Shown piece after piece: positions 44,551 through 53,542 of a DNA stretch of 64,000 nucleotides; the stretch's first letter is position 1; every line of letters begins with the position of its first letter. The notes below the pieces were generated by a model. The model saw only the letters and a list, made by a program, of their open reading frames with translations. It ran no database searches and was not told where the DNA came from. The stretch is from Streptomyces griseoluteus (lineage in GTDB: Bacteria; Actinomycetota; Actinomycetes; Streptomycetales; Streptomycetaceae): contig JOBE01000019.1 of assembly GCA_000717735.1 (NCBI GenBank), positions 1 through 64,000 on the forward strand, given 5' to 3'. The position numbers and the translations under genes are program-made.

Positions 44551-46217
44551 CGCGCCTCCTCCACGGGCTCCAGGGAGGGCGCGTCCGGCTCCGGTTCCGT
44601 CAGGGCGTCCGGCAGGACGACGGTGAACTCGGCGCCCCCCTCGGGACCGTCGGCGACGCGGGCGGTGCCGCCCCGGCGCTCGGCGAGCCGGTGTACGAGC
44701 GCGAGACCGAGCCCCCGCTTGCCGTGGGACGGAAGCGCCTTCGTCGACCATCCCTCGGTGAAGATCAGCTCGCGGTGCTCCTCCGGAACCCCCGGGCCGC
44801 TGTCCGTGACCCGCAGCACGACCGTGCGGCCCTCGGTGCGGAAGGAGACCTCGATGCGGGCGCCCGGGGTGCCGGCGACGGCGTCCAGGGCGTTGTCGAC
44901 CAGGTTGCCGACGACGGTGACCAGTTCACGGGGGTCGACGAGCCGGTCGGGGAGCAGCGAGCCCGGGGCGATCCGCAGCGAGACGCCCCGCTCTGCGGCG
45001 ACGGTGGCCTTGCCGACCAGGAGCGCGGCGAGCAGCGGGTCGTGGACCTTCTCCGTGACCTGCTCGGCGGTCGCCCGGTGCACGCCGACCACCTCGGTGA
45101 CGAACTCGACCGCCTCCTCGTGCATCTCCAGCTCCAGGAGGCCGAGGAGGGTGTGCATCCGGTTGGCGTGTTCGTGGTCCTGTGCGCGGAGCGCGTCGAT
45201 CAGACCCCGGGTCGAGTCCAGCTCGCGCCCGAGCCGCTCCAGCTCGGTGCGGTCGCGGAGGGTCGCCACGGCCCCGCCGTCGTCGGTCGGCATCCGGTTG
45301 GCGATCAGGACCCGGTGGCCGCGCACGGTGACCAGATCCTCGCCGGTCACCCGGCCCGCGAGGACGTCGGCGGTGCGGCCCCGGCCGAGGACCTCGTCGA
45401 GCGGCCGGCCGGCCGCCTCGGGGCCGAGGCCGAGGAGCCGCTGCGCCTCGTCGTTCATCAGCCGCACGGAGCCGTTGCGGTCCAGGGCCACGACGCCCTC
45501 GCGGATGCCGTGGAGCATGGCCTCGCGTTCGGCGAGCAGCGCGGAGATGTCGGAGAAGGCCAGGTCATGGGTCTGGCGCTGCAGGCGCCGGGAGATCAGG
45601 TACGCGGCCAGGGCCCCGGCCGCCAGCGCGCCGCCCGCGTAGGCGAGGAGGCCCGGGATCGCGCCGAGGAGCCGGTCGCGGACGCTGTCGTACTCGATGC
45701 CGACCGAGACGGCGCCGACGATCCGCCCGTCCGCGTCCCGCAGCGGGGTCTTGCCGCGCGCCGAGCGGCCCAGGGTGCCGCTGTCGATCTCCATCACCTC
45801 GCGCCCGGCGAGGACGGTGCTCGGGTCCGTGGAGACGCGCCTGCCGATCTCGGCGGGGTCGGTGTGCGACCAGCGCACTCCGCGCGTGTCCATGACCACC
45901 ACGTACTCGGCGCCCGTGGAGGTCCGTATCCGCTCGGCCTCCCGCTGCACCGGGCCGCCCGCGGACGGCAGGGTGCCGGTGAGGTCCGCCGCCAGCCGGG
46001 GGGACGCCGTGGTTCCGGCGATGGCCAGGGCCCGCCGCATGGCCTGGTCGTCGAGCTGGGCGCTGAGCGGGGCGAGGAACAGCCCGGTGGCGAGGACGGT
46101 CACACCGGTCGCGATGGCCAGCTGCATGAGCAGGACCTGCGAGAACACCCGCTGGGGCCATCCGAACCGCCGTCGGCGCGCGAGGGGGCGCGGGGGGCTG
46201 GTCTGTGCGGGGTTCAT
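44547..46217 (-). CDS. CitA/DcuS-type sensor histidine kinase
   Basis: A 556-residue membrane kinase. One membrane helix (VFSQVLLMQLAIATGVTVLA, about 25-45) is followed by an extracellular sCache/PASp domain (about 60-195, with VVVMDTRGVRWSHTDPAEIG and GRIVGAVSVGIEYD), then a second helix, a PAS domain (SALLAEREAMLHGIREGVVA) and the kinase core. The phosphorylated His lies in DHEHANRMHTLLGLLEL, the CitA/DcuS form, and the ATP site has NLVDNALDAVAG, DSGPGVPEEHRELIF and GKRGLGLALVHRLAE. It senses a carboxylate in related bacteria. ATG 46217 is the likely start. It is divergent from the CobW-type GTPase gene, sharing the control region with two palindromes. Confidence 0.93.
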   Translation of the reverse strand: MNPAQTSPPRPLARRRRFGWPQRVFSQVLLMQLAIATGVTVLATGLFLAPLSAQLDDQAMRRALAIAGTTASPRLAADLTGTLPSAGGPVQREAERIRTSTGAEYVVVMDTRGVRWSHTDPAEIGRRVSTDPSTVLAGREVMEIDSGTLGRSARGKTPLRDADGRIVGAVSVGIEYDSVRDRLLGAIPGLLAYAGGALAAGALAAYLISRRLQRQTHDLAFSDISALLAEREAMLHGIREGVVALDRNGSVRLMNDEAQRLLGLGPEAAGRPLDEVLGRGRTADVLAGRVTGEDLVTVRGHRVLIANRMPTDDGGAVATLRDRTELERLGRELDSTRGLIDALRAQDHEHANRMHTLLGLLELEMHEEAVEFVTEVVGVHRATAEQVTEKVHDPLLAALLVGKATVAAERGVSLRIAPGSLLPDRLVDPRELVTVVGNLVDNALDAVAGTPGARIEVSFRTEGRTVVLRVTDSGPGVPEEHRELIFTEGWSTKALPSHGKRGLGLALVHRLAERRGGTARVADGPEGGAEFTVVLPDALTEPEPDAPSLEPVEEAR

Positions 46218-46285
46218 GTCGGAAACGGTAAGGGGCCACGCCCCGGGACCGGAACCGGCCACGGAGCGGATGCCTATTCTGGGGT

Positions 46286-46328
46286 TTCCCACAGCCGTGG
46301 GAAGGGGTCTCCCACAGCCGTGGGAGAC
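46286..46328. promoter_or_regulatory. Twin palindromes upstream of the CobW-type gene
   Basis: The core tcccacagccgtggga occurs twice, at 46287-46302 and 46310-46325, 23 bases apart. The first extends to 7-bp arms (ttcccac/gtgggaa) and the second to 9-bp arms (gtctcccac/gtgggagac). They lie between the divergent CitA-type kinase (start 46217) and the GTPase (start 46351), and are likely operators. Confidence 0.7.
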
Positions 46329-46350
46329 GAAGGAACCGGAGGCACGTCCC

Positions 46351-47403
46351 TTGACCACGCAGCAGATCCCCGTCGTCGTCCTGGCCGGGTTTCTCGGGGC
46401 CGGGAAGACCACGCTCCTCAACCATCTGCTGCGCGGCGCCCGGGGCACCCGTATCGGGGTCATGGTCAACGACTTCGGCGACATCGGCATCGACGCGATG
46501 AGAATCGCGGGACAGGTCGGCTCGACGGTCTCCCTCGGCAACGGCTGCCTGTGCTGTGCCGTCGACGCGAGCGAACTCGACGAGTACCTGGAGGTCCTCA
46601 CCCGCCCCGAGTCGCGGCTCGACGTGATCGTGATCGAGGCGAGCGGGCTCGCCGAACCGCAGGAACTCGTCCGCATGGTGCTCGCCAGCGAGAACGAGCG
46701 GATCGTGTACGGGGGGCTCGTCCAGGTCGTCGACGCGGCCGAGTTCTCCGCGACCCGGCAGCGGCACCCCGAGACCGACCGGCATCTGCCGATCGCCGAC
46801 CTCGTGGTCGTGAACAAGGCCGACCGCGTCTCCGGGGCCGAGCTGCTCGCCGTCCGCGAGACGGTGGCCGGTCTCGCGGGGAAGGCCGTCGTGGTGGACG
46901 CCGTGCACGGCCGGATCGACCCGGAGCTGCTCTTCGACCGGGTGGTTCCCGAGGGGGAGATCGAGGGGCAGCTGTCCATCGAGGACATCCTCTACGGCGA
47001 GGACGAGCCGCACGCCCACCCGCACACCGGCTACGAGACCGTGTCCCTGACGGCCGCGGCCCCGCTGCATCCGCGCCGGCTCATGACCTTCCTGGACGCG
47101 CGGCCGGAAGGCCTCTACCGGATCAAGGGCTTCGTCGACTTCGGTGCCGCCGACCCGGACAACCGCTACGGCGTGCACGCCGTCGGCCGGTTCCTGCGCT
47201 TCTACCCCGAGCGGTGGCCCGAGGGCGAGGAACGGCTCACCCAGCTCGTCCTGATCGGTTCCGGCATCGACGCGGCCGGCCTGCGCAAGGAACTGGCCGA
47301 GTGCGAGAGGAACGGCCCGCAGGACGCACCCGACGAGCACAGCATGTGGGGCGTCCTGCGGTACGTACAGCGGACCGAGGAGGAGGAGGAGGAGCCGGCC
47401 TGA
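46351..47403 (+). CDS. CobW/G3E-family GTPase (COG0523), possible metal chaperone
   Basis: A 350-residue G3E GTPase. The P-loop is LAGFLGAGKTTLLNHLL (near residue 12), followed by the family metal motif GCLCCAVDASELDEY (CxCC), EASGLAEPQELV, and VVNKADRV as the guanine-specificity loop. The C-terminal half has an HAHPHTGY histidine patch and the CobW C-terminal domain (RRLMTFLDARPEGLYRIKGF). Related proteins deliver zinc, cobalt or nickel to enzymes. TTG 46351 is the start, with GGAGG eight bases upstream; no better codon is available. The upstream palindromes are not Zur-box-like. It converges with the GmrSD-like gene. Confidence 0.9.
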   Translation: MTTQQIPVVVLAGFLGAGKTTLLNHLLRGARGTRIGVMVNDFGDIGIDAMRIAGQVGSTVSLGNGCLCCAVDASELDEYLEVLTRPESRLDVIVIEASGLAEPQELVRMVLASENERIVYGGLVQVVDAAEFSATRQRHPETDRHLPIADLVVVNKADRVSGAELLAVRETVAGLAGKAVVVDAVHGRIDPELLFDRVVPEGEIEGQLSIEDILYGEDEPHAHPHTGYETVSLTAAAPLHPRRLMTFLDARPEGLYRIKGFVDFGAADPDNRYGVHAVGRFLRFYPERWPEGEERLTQLVLIGSGIDAAGLRKELAECERNGPQDAPDEHSMWGVLRYVQRTEEEEEEPA

Positions 47404-47459
47404 CCCTGGCCCGGCCCCGGTCCGATCCCGGCCTGCCCGGCCCATCAGGTCCGCCCGGA

Positions 47460-49322
47460 TCAGAAGACCTCCGCGAGTTCCGCCGCCTCCTCGTACTCGA
47501 CGTCGGCCTCGTCGAGTACGAGGGCGGCGTCCGCACCGTCGTCAACGATGACCTTGCCCATCTCGGCGGAGACCCGCGCGAGCAGGGCGGCCTTCCGGGC
47601 GGCGAAGAACGACGTGAAGTCGTCGAGTGCCATCAGTTCCGGCGTGACGAGGTGGGACCGGATGTGTCCGTGGACCACCTCGGGCGTCGACTCCGCGCTC
47701 TTCGCCAGTTTCACCAGGTAGTCGGAGGGCGCGCTGCCGCCGATGATCCGGTTGGTACGGGCGGTCAGCGGGGTCTTGTTGATGATCGAGTTGTAGCGCC
47801 CCGGGTCCTTCCCCGCCCCCTGGCACCACACCTTCGGGAAGACGTGGTGGATGTCGATCGACTCGTCGAAGTACGCGGTGATCTCGGCCTTCTCCCCGGT
47901 ACGCCAGTCCATGGCCCCGGCCTTGAGGAGCAGCGCGTAGATGCCCTTGTACGCGGCGCTGTTACGGGTCCGCAGCGTCAGGAGACGGCTGGGCGAGAAC
48001 TCCGCCACCTCGACCGTGCGCGGTTCGCCCGAGGTGCCACGGAGCCAGCCGACCACGTCCGGCAGGTCGTGGCTGAAGCGCGTCTCGGTCGAGCCGCCGT
48101 ACAGCTCGCCGAAGACTCCGCACCAGTACCAGCGGGCGAGCTTGTGCTGGGCGCCGGCGCTCTGCGCGTCCTCACCGGCGAGGGTCAGGATCGCGGCGAG
48201 CGGGATGAGCTGGGTGCCGTACGGCAGGAACTTGGTGTCGAAGACGAACTGCTGGTGCAGGAACTTCGCCGCCCGCTTGAAACCCTGGACGACCAGGGGC
48301 GCGAACCGCTCGTACTCGTCGAGCCGGAGCTCCAGCATGTCCTTGCGCTTGCAGCCGATGCGCGGCAGACGATCCTCCGCCACCCCCCGCGCGACGGCGT
48401 CCTCACGCCGGGCGGCCGTGGCGAGCAGGGTCACCGACTGGAGGAAGTCCGTGTTCGACACGTCCTTGAGGATGCGGTACTCCGGCGCCCGCCAGGCGGC
48501 CTTGACCTCCTTCTCCCAGTGCCGCCTGAGGTCGAACTCGTCCGCCGCGAAGGTGGCGGTGAGGAGTTCGAAGACGGTGAGGGAGACGCCACCCGTGTTC
48601 ACGTTCTCGAACACCTGGCAGACGGCCTGACGGGCCGTGTTCCTGCCGAGGGAGATGACGGGGACCTGGTAGTGGGCGAAAGGCTTGAGGAACGCGTTCT
48701 CGAACGCCCTCCAGAGGAGCCGCTTCTCCTTGCCGAGGTCCCAGTACTCCTCGAAGTCCGACTCCCACTGGTCGGGGTCCAGGGCGCAGCTCAGCGGGAA
48801 GAAGTGGGCCTCGCACTCCTTGTCCCGGGTGGAGAGGTCCCGGGTGATCTCGCCCCGGAAGGTGCGGACGATCCGGTCCTCGGGCAGGAAGTGGATCGCG
48901 TCCTCGCGATCGGTCTGCTCGTCCAGGACCGCACGCATGTCGACGTAGAACCAGCCCGACACCCGGTGCTTGCGCAGGTCCTGGGTGACCACCGGCTCGC
49001 CCAGCTTGATCGACTGGTAGAGCGAGGTGAGCCGCTGCTGGCCGTCGAGCACCAGCGTCTCCGGCTCGGTGCCCGGCGGCGGCGTCGCCCCCTCGATCGG
49101 CCGGTGCTTGAACCGGACGTCCCCGCCGGACTGCAGCGTCATGACCGTGCCGACCGGGAATCCCTGCGACACGGACGCGAGCAGCGCGGTGATGTTCGGG
49201 TGGGGCCACACCCAGCCCCGCTGGAACTCGGGGAGCTGCGCCCTTCCCTCCTCGACCTGCCGGAGCAGATCGCGAAGCGGGCGCTTGTCGATGCTGAACG
49301 CTTCGTCCGTCAACGCGGCCAT
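47460..49322 (-). CDS. GmrSD-like (DUF262 + HNH) type IV restriction nuclease
   Basis: A 620-residue protein with an N-terminal DUF262 (GmrS-type, ParB-like) domain: the family motif PLRDLLRQVEEGRAQLPEFQ, GWVWP, and the nucleotide-using LVLDGQQRLTSLY near residue 91. The C-terminal half is a DUF1524 HNH-type nuclease with DIHHVFPKVW (near 489) and YNSIINKTPLT (near 510). Single-chain GmrSD proteins cut phage DNA carrying modified bases, and relatives sense phosphorothioate DNA (SspE). No modification genes or other defence genes are nearby. ATG 49322 starts at the usual MAALTDEAFSIDKRPL. It is divergent in function from the housekeeping genes around it and probably an accessory insertion. Confidence 0.87.
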   Translation of the reverse strand: MAALTDEAFSIDKRPLRDLLRQVEEGRAQLPEFQRGWVWPHPNITALLASVSQGFPVGTVMTLQSGGDVRFKHRPIEGATPPPGTEPETLVLDGQQRLTSLYQSIKLGEPVVTQDLRKHRVSGWFYVDMRAVLDEQTDREDAIHFLPEDRIVRTFRGEITRDLSTRDKECEAHFFPLSCALDPDQWESDFEEYWDLGKEKRLLWRAFENAFLKPFAHYQVPVISLGRNTARQAVCQVFENVNTGGVSLTVFELLTATFAADEFDLRRHWEKEVKAAWRAPEYRILKDVSNTDFLQSVTLLATAARREDAVARGVAEDRLPRIGCKRKDMLELRLDEYERFAPLVVQGFKRAAKFLHQQFVFDTKFLPYGTQLIPLAAILTLAGEDAQSAGAQHKLARWYWCGVFGELYGGSTETRFSHDLPDVVGWLRGTSGEPRTVEVAEFSPSRLLTLRTRNSAAYKGIYALLLKAGAMDWRTGEKAEITAYFDESIDIHHVFPKVWCQGAGKDPGRYNSIINKTPLTARTNRIIGGSAPSDYLVKLAKSAESTPEVVHGHIRSHLVTPELMALDDFTSFFAARKAALLARVSAEMGKVIVDDGADAALVLDEADVEYEEAAELAEVF

Positions 49323-49409
49323 CCTTCACTCGGGCGTCAGACGTGCCGGAGCAGCCCCCCGGCCGGTCACCGGCCCGAGGCTACCGGGCAGCTGCAGAGC
49401 CCGTCCCGT

Positions 49410-49530
49410 GGTCCCGCGAGACGAGACCCTGCCCGTCAGCGGTCCGTGACACGAGATCCGGCCCGTCCGGCGGTCCCGCGACACGAGACCCCGCCCGAAA
49501 GGCGGTTCGCCTTTCGGGCGGGGTCTCGTG
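49410..49530. repeat. Three tandem 31-bp repeats ending in a long hairpin
   Basis: Three related units (49410-49440, 49441-49471, 49472-49503) share ggtcc..gcgacacgaga.cc.gcccg. The third unit forms the left arm of a perfect 23-bp stem (49482-49504 against 49508-49530) with a 3-base loop. The two earlier units are degenerate copies of that arm. Confidence 0.85.
49482..49530 (-). terminator. Strong hairpin terminator after parC
   Basis: A perfect 23-bp stem (cacgagaccccgcccgaaag... and its complement, loop gtt) starts 15 bases beyond the minus-strand parC stop. It is the longest hairpin in the window. Confidence 0.9.
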
Positions 49531-49545
49531 GCGTCGTCGGTCCGG

Positions 49546-52005
49546 TCAGGAAGCCGGGCTCGCCACCACGTCCACCGGCTGGGGGAGCGGTGTGCCCGAG
49601 CCGTCGCGGCGCGGGTCCACCTCCGGGAGCACCACCGGGGTGCCGTTCTTCTGGGCGGCACGAGCCGGGGTGGCGCCCGCCCAGGCCAGGATCAGGACGT
49701 CCTCGCCCTTCAGGAAGCGCTGGCAGCGGACGCCGCCGGTCGCGCGGCCCTTGCGCGGGTACTGGTCGAAGGGCGTCAGCTTCGCCGACGTACCCGCCGA
49801 GGAGTCCAGGGTGCCCGTGGAGCCCGCGACGGTGAAGACCACGGCGTCGGCCGCCGGGTCGACGGCGGTGAACGAGATCACCTCGGCGCCCGCCGTCAGC
49901 TTGACGCCCGCCATGCCACCGGCAGGCCGGCCCTGGGGCCGCACCTGGGAGGCCTGGAAGCGGAGCAGCTGGGCGTCGGAGGTGATGAAGACCAGGTCCT
50001 CCTCACCTGTACGCAGCTCGGTCGCGCCGACGATCCGGTCGCCGTCCTTGAGGGTGATGACCTCCAGCTCGTCCTTGTTCGCCGGGTAGTCCGGGACCAC
50101 GCGCTTCACCACGCCCTGGAGCGTGCCGAGGGCGAGCCCCGGCGAGGACTCGTCGAGCGTGGTGAGGCAGACCACGGTCTCGTCGGCCTCCAGGGACAGG
50201 AACTCGGACAGGGGTGCGCCCCCCGCGAGGTTCGGGGCGCTCGCGGTGTCGGGGAGCTGGGGCAGGTCGATCACAGCGATCCGCAGCAGGCGCCCGTCCG
50301 AGGTCACCGCGCCGATGTCGCCGCGCTGGGTGGCGGCCACCGACGACAGGATCACGTCGTGCTTGACGCGGGTCGCGTCCGGGTCGGCCTCGGGCAGTTC
50401 CGCCGTCGCGGTGCGGGCGAGCAGCCCGGTGGAGGACAGCAGGACCCGGCACGGGTCGTCCGCGACCTCCAGGGACACGGACGCGACGGGCGCGCCCGCC
50501 GACTCCAGCAGGACCGTCCGCCGGTCCGTGGCGAACTTCTTGGCGACCGCGGCCAGCTCCGAGGAGACCAGCTTGCGCAGCTCCGCGTCGGAGTCCAGGA
50601 TCCCGGTCAGCTCGTCGATCTCGCCGTTGAGGCGGTCGCGCTCGCTCTCCAGTTCCATGCGGTCGAACCGGGTGAGGCGGCGCAGCGGGGTGTCCAGGAT
50701 GTACTGCGTCTGGATCTCGCTCAGCGAGAAGCGCTCCATCAGGCGCTCCTTGGCCTGTGCGGAGTTGTCGCTCTCCCGGATGAGGCGGATGACCTCGTCG
50801 ATGTCGAGCAGCGCGATGAGCAGGCCGAGCACCAGGTGGAGCCGGTCGCGCTTCTTGGTCCTGCGGAACTCGGAGCGGCGCCGGACCACCTCGAAGCGGT
50901 GGTCGAGGTAGACCTCCAGGAGCTCCTTGAGGCCGAGGGTGAGCGGCTGGCCGTCGACCAGTGCGACGTTGTTGATACCGAAGGACTCCTCCATCGGCGT
51001 CAGCTTGTAGAGCTGCTCCATGACCGCCTCGGGCACGAAGCCGTTCTTGATCTCGATGACCAGGCGCAGCCCGTGGTTGCGGTCGGTGAGGTCCTTGACG
51101 TCCGCGATGCCCTGGAGCTTCTTGGAGCCGACCAGGTCCTTGATCTTGGAGATGACCTTCTCGGGGCCGACCGTGAAGGGCAGCTCGGTCACGACGATGC
51201 CCTTGCGGCGCGCCGTGACGGTCTCGACGCTCGTCGTGGCGCGGATCTTGAACGAGCCGCGGCCCGATTCGTACGCGTCCTTGATGCCGGAGAGGCCGAC
51301 GATCCGGCCGCCGGTGGGCAGGTCGGGTCCCGGCACGAAACGCATCAGCGTCTCGAGGTCGGCGCCCGGGTGGCGGATGAGATGGCGGGCGGCGGCGATG
51401 ACCTCGCCGAGGTTGTGCGGGGGCATGTTGGTCGCCATGCCGACCGCGATGCCGGACGCGCCGTTGACCAGCAGGTTCGGGTAGGCGGCGGGGAGTGCCA
51501 CCGGCTCCCGCTCCTGGCCGTCGTAGTTCGGCGTGAAGTCGACCGTGTCCTCGTCGATGGACTCGGTCATGAGCAGCGCCGCCGGGGCCATCCGCGACTC
51601 GGTGTACCGCATGGCGGCGGGCGGGTCGTCGTTGCCCAGGGAGCCGAAGTTCCCGTGGCCGTCGACGAGGGGGAGCCGCATGGAGAAGGGCTGTGCCATG
51701 CGGACCATGGCGTCGTAGATCGACGCGTCGCCGTGCGGGTGGAGCTTGCCCATCACCTCGCCGACGACACGGGCGCACTTGACGAAGCCGCGGTCGGGGC
51801 GCAGCCCCATCTCGCCCATCTGGTAGACGATGCGGCGCTGGACGGGCTTCATGCCGTCGCGGGCGTCGGGGAGGGCACGCGAGTAGATCACCGAGTACGC
51901 GTACTCGAGGAAGGAGCCCTGCATCTCGTCGACGACGTCGATGTCGAGGATTCGCTCCTCGAACGCGTCGTCCGGCGGCGGTGTCTTCGTGCTGCGGCGG
52001 GCCAT
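49546..52005 (-). CDS. parC: DNA topoisomerase IV subunit A
   Basis: An 819-residue type IIA topoisomerase A subunit. The N-terminal breakage-reunion domain has [25 protein letters not shown], [36 protein letters not shown] and the catalytic tyrosine in MRYTESRM (near residue 134). The C-terminal beta-pinwheel (about 500-819) has repeated [31 protein letters not shown] and [13 protein letters not shown] blades; the GyrA-box QRRGGKG is absent, which supports ParC. It pairs with ParE at 36327-38444. ATG 52005 gives [17 protein letters not shown], the usual start. It is divergent from an M16 peptidase gene. Confidence 0.93.
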   Translation of the reverse strand: MARRSTKTPPPDDAFEERILDIDVVDEMQGSFLEYAYSVIYSRALPDARDGMKPVQRRIVYQMGEMGLRPDRGFVKCARVVGEVMGKLHPHGDASIYDAMVRMAQPFSMRLPLVDGHGNFGSLGNDDPPAAMRYTESRMAPAALLMTESIDEDTVDFTPNYDGQEREPVALPAAYPNLLVNGASGIAVGMATNMPPHNLGEVIAAARHLIRHPGADLETLMRFVPGPDLPTGGRIVGLSGIKDAYESGRGSFKIRATTSVETVTARRKGIVVTELPFTVGPEKVISKIKDLVGSKKLQGIADVKDLTDRNHGLRLVIEIKNGFVPEAVMEQLYKLTPMEESFGINNVALVDGQPLTLGLKELLEVYLDHRFEVVRRRSEFRRTKKRDRLHLVLGLLIALLDIDEVIRLIRESDNSAQAKERLMERFSLSEIQTQYILDTPLRRLTRFDRMELESERDRLNGEIDELTGILDSDAELRKLVSSELAAVAKKFATDRRTVLLESAGAPVASVSLEVADDPCRVLLSSTGLLARTATAELPEADPDATRVKHDVILSSVAATQRGDIGAVTSDGRLLRIAVIDLPQLPDTASAPNLAGGAPLSEFLSLEADETVVCLTTLDESSPGLALGTLQGVVKRVVPDYPANKDELEVITLKDGDRIVGATELRTGEEDLVFITSDAQLLRFQASQVRPQGRPAGGMAGVKLTAGAEVISFTAVDPAADAVVFTVAGSTGTLDSSAGTSAKLTPFDQYPRKGRATGGVRCQRFLKGEDVLILAWAGATPARAAQKNGTPVVLPEVDPRRDGSGTPLPQPVDVVASPAS

Positions 52006-52186
52006 CGCGGCTGCGGCTCCTTCACCAACAAGGTTGATCTGACGCGGACCATTGTGGACCGTGCCACCGACAACGCCGACCGCGACCCGGAAGAGGGACA
52101 TCCGGAAGGGGCGGGAACTTCGCGAGGTGTCGGCGCGCTTGCATACAGTGGCAGGACTTTTTCACATCGCGATCGAAGGGACGTAC

Positions 52187-53542
52187 ATGCCCATGGGTCA
52201 CACGGCCACGGCCGAGGCCGGCTCCGGCGGCCTCACAGCGACCGAGCACCGGCTGGCGAACGGCCTGCGTGTGGTGCTCTCGGAGGACCACCTGACCCCG
52301 GTCGCCGCGGTCTGCCTCTGGTACGACGTCGGCTCGCGCCACGAGGTTCCGGGCCGCACGGGGCTCGCGCACCTCTTCGAGCACCTGATGTTCCAGGGCT
52401 CGAAGCAGGTCCACGGGAACGGGCACTTCGAGCTGGTGCAGGGTGCGGGCGGCTCGCTCAACGGCACGACGAGCTTCGAGCGCACCAACTACTTCGAGAC
52501 CATGCCCACGCACCAGCTGGAGCTCGCGCTCTGGCTGGAGGCCGACCGCATGGGCTCGCTGCTGGCGGCCCTGGACGACGAGTCCATGGAGAACCAGCGG
52601 GACGTCGTCAAGAACGAGCGCCGCCAGCGCTACGACAACGTGCCGTACGGCACCGCCTTCGAGAAGCTGACCGCCCTCGCGTACCCGGAGGGCCACCCGT
52701 ACCACCACACGCCGATCGGCTCCATGGCCGACCTGGACGCGGCCACCCTGGAGGACGCGCGGAACTTCTTCCGCACGTACTACGCCCCGAACAACGCGGT
52801 CCTGTCGGTCGTCGGCGACATCGACCCGGAGCAGACCCTCGCCTGGGTCGAGAAGTACTTCGGCTCCATCCCCGGCCACGACGGCAAGCCCGAGCCGCGC
52901 CCCGGCGACCTTCCCGAGGTCATCGGCGAGCAGCTGCGCGAGGTCGTCGAGGAGGAGGTCCCGGCCCGCGCGCTGATGGCCGCCTACCGGCTGCCGCACG
53001 ACGGCACGCGCGAGTGCGACGCCGCCGACCTGGCCCTGACGGTCCTCGGCGGCGGCGAGTCCTCCCGTCTGCACAACCGCCTGGTCCGCCGCGACCGCAC
53101 GGCCGTCGCCGCCGGCTTCGGGCTGCTGCGGCTCGCCGGAGCGCCCTCGCTCGGCTGGCTGGACGTCAAGACCTCCGGCGGTGTCGAGGTCCCGCAGATC
53201 GAGGCGGCCGTCGACGAGGAGCTCGCCCGGTTCGCGGCCGACGGCCCCACGCCGGAGGAGATGGAGCGCGCGCAGGCCCAGTTGGAGCGCGAGTGGCTCG
53301 ACCGTCTCGGCACCGTCGCGGGCCGCGCCGACGAACTGTGCCGGTTCGCCGTGCTGTTCGGCGACCCGCAGCTCGCCCTGTCGGCCGTCGACCGTGTGCT
53401 CGACATCACCGCCGACGAGGTGCGGGCGGCCGCCGCGGCCAGGCTGCGGCCCGACAACCGCGCGGTCCTCGTCTACGAGCCCCTGGCGACCGAGCAGAAC
53501 GACAACGCCGACGGCGATGACGAAGAGGGAGCGGACCAGTGA
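52187..53542 (+). CDS. M16 zinc metallopeptidase, catalytic subunit
   Basis: A 451-residue M16B peptidase. The inverted zinc motif HLFEH (HxxEH) lies in GRTGLAHLFEHLMFQG near residue 67, with a third ligand Glu in VKNERRQRYDN (about 76 residues later). The second domain has SRLHNRLVRRDRTAV. Such proteins form heterodimers with a catalytically silent partner, encoded next. ATG 52187 is chosen by its GAAGGGA site and the family-like start. The stop overlaps the start of the second gene by four bases (GTGA), so the two are translationally coupled. The role is probably peptide degradation or processing. Confidence 0.93.
   Translation: MPMGHTATAEAGSGGLTATEHRLANGLRVVLSEDHLTPVAAVCLWYDVGSRHEVPGRTGLAHLFEHLMFQGSKQVHGNGHFELVQGAGGSLNGTTSFERTNYFETMPTHQLELALWLEADRMGSLLAALDDESMENQRDVVKNERRQRYDNVPYGTAFEKLTALAYPEGHPYHHTPIGSMADLDAATLEDARNFFRTYYAPNNAVLSVVGDIDPEQTLAWVEKYFGSIPGHDGKPEPRPGDLPEVIGEQLREVVEEEVPARALMAAYRLPHDGTRECDAADLALTVLGGGESSRLHNRLVRRDRTAVAAGFGLLRLAGAPSLGWLDVKTSGGVEVPQIEAAVDEELARFAADGPTPEEMERAQAQLEREWLDRLGTVAGRADELCRFAVLFGDPQLALSAVDRVLDITADEVRAAAAARLRPDNRAVLVYEPLATEQNDNADGDDEEGADQ

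Noticed and set aside
46286..46328. Zinc (Zur) box ahead of the CobW-type GTPase
   Set aside because: Zur boxes in Streptomyces are AT-rich; these palindromes are GC-rich and have another core.
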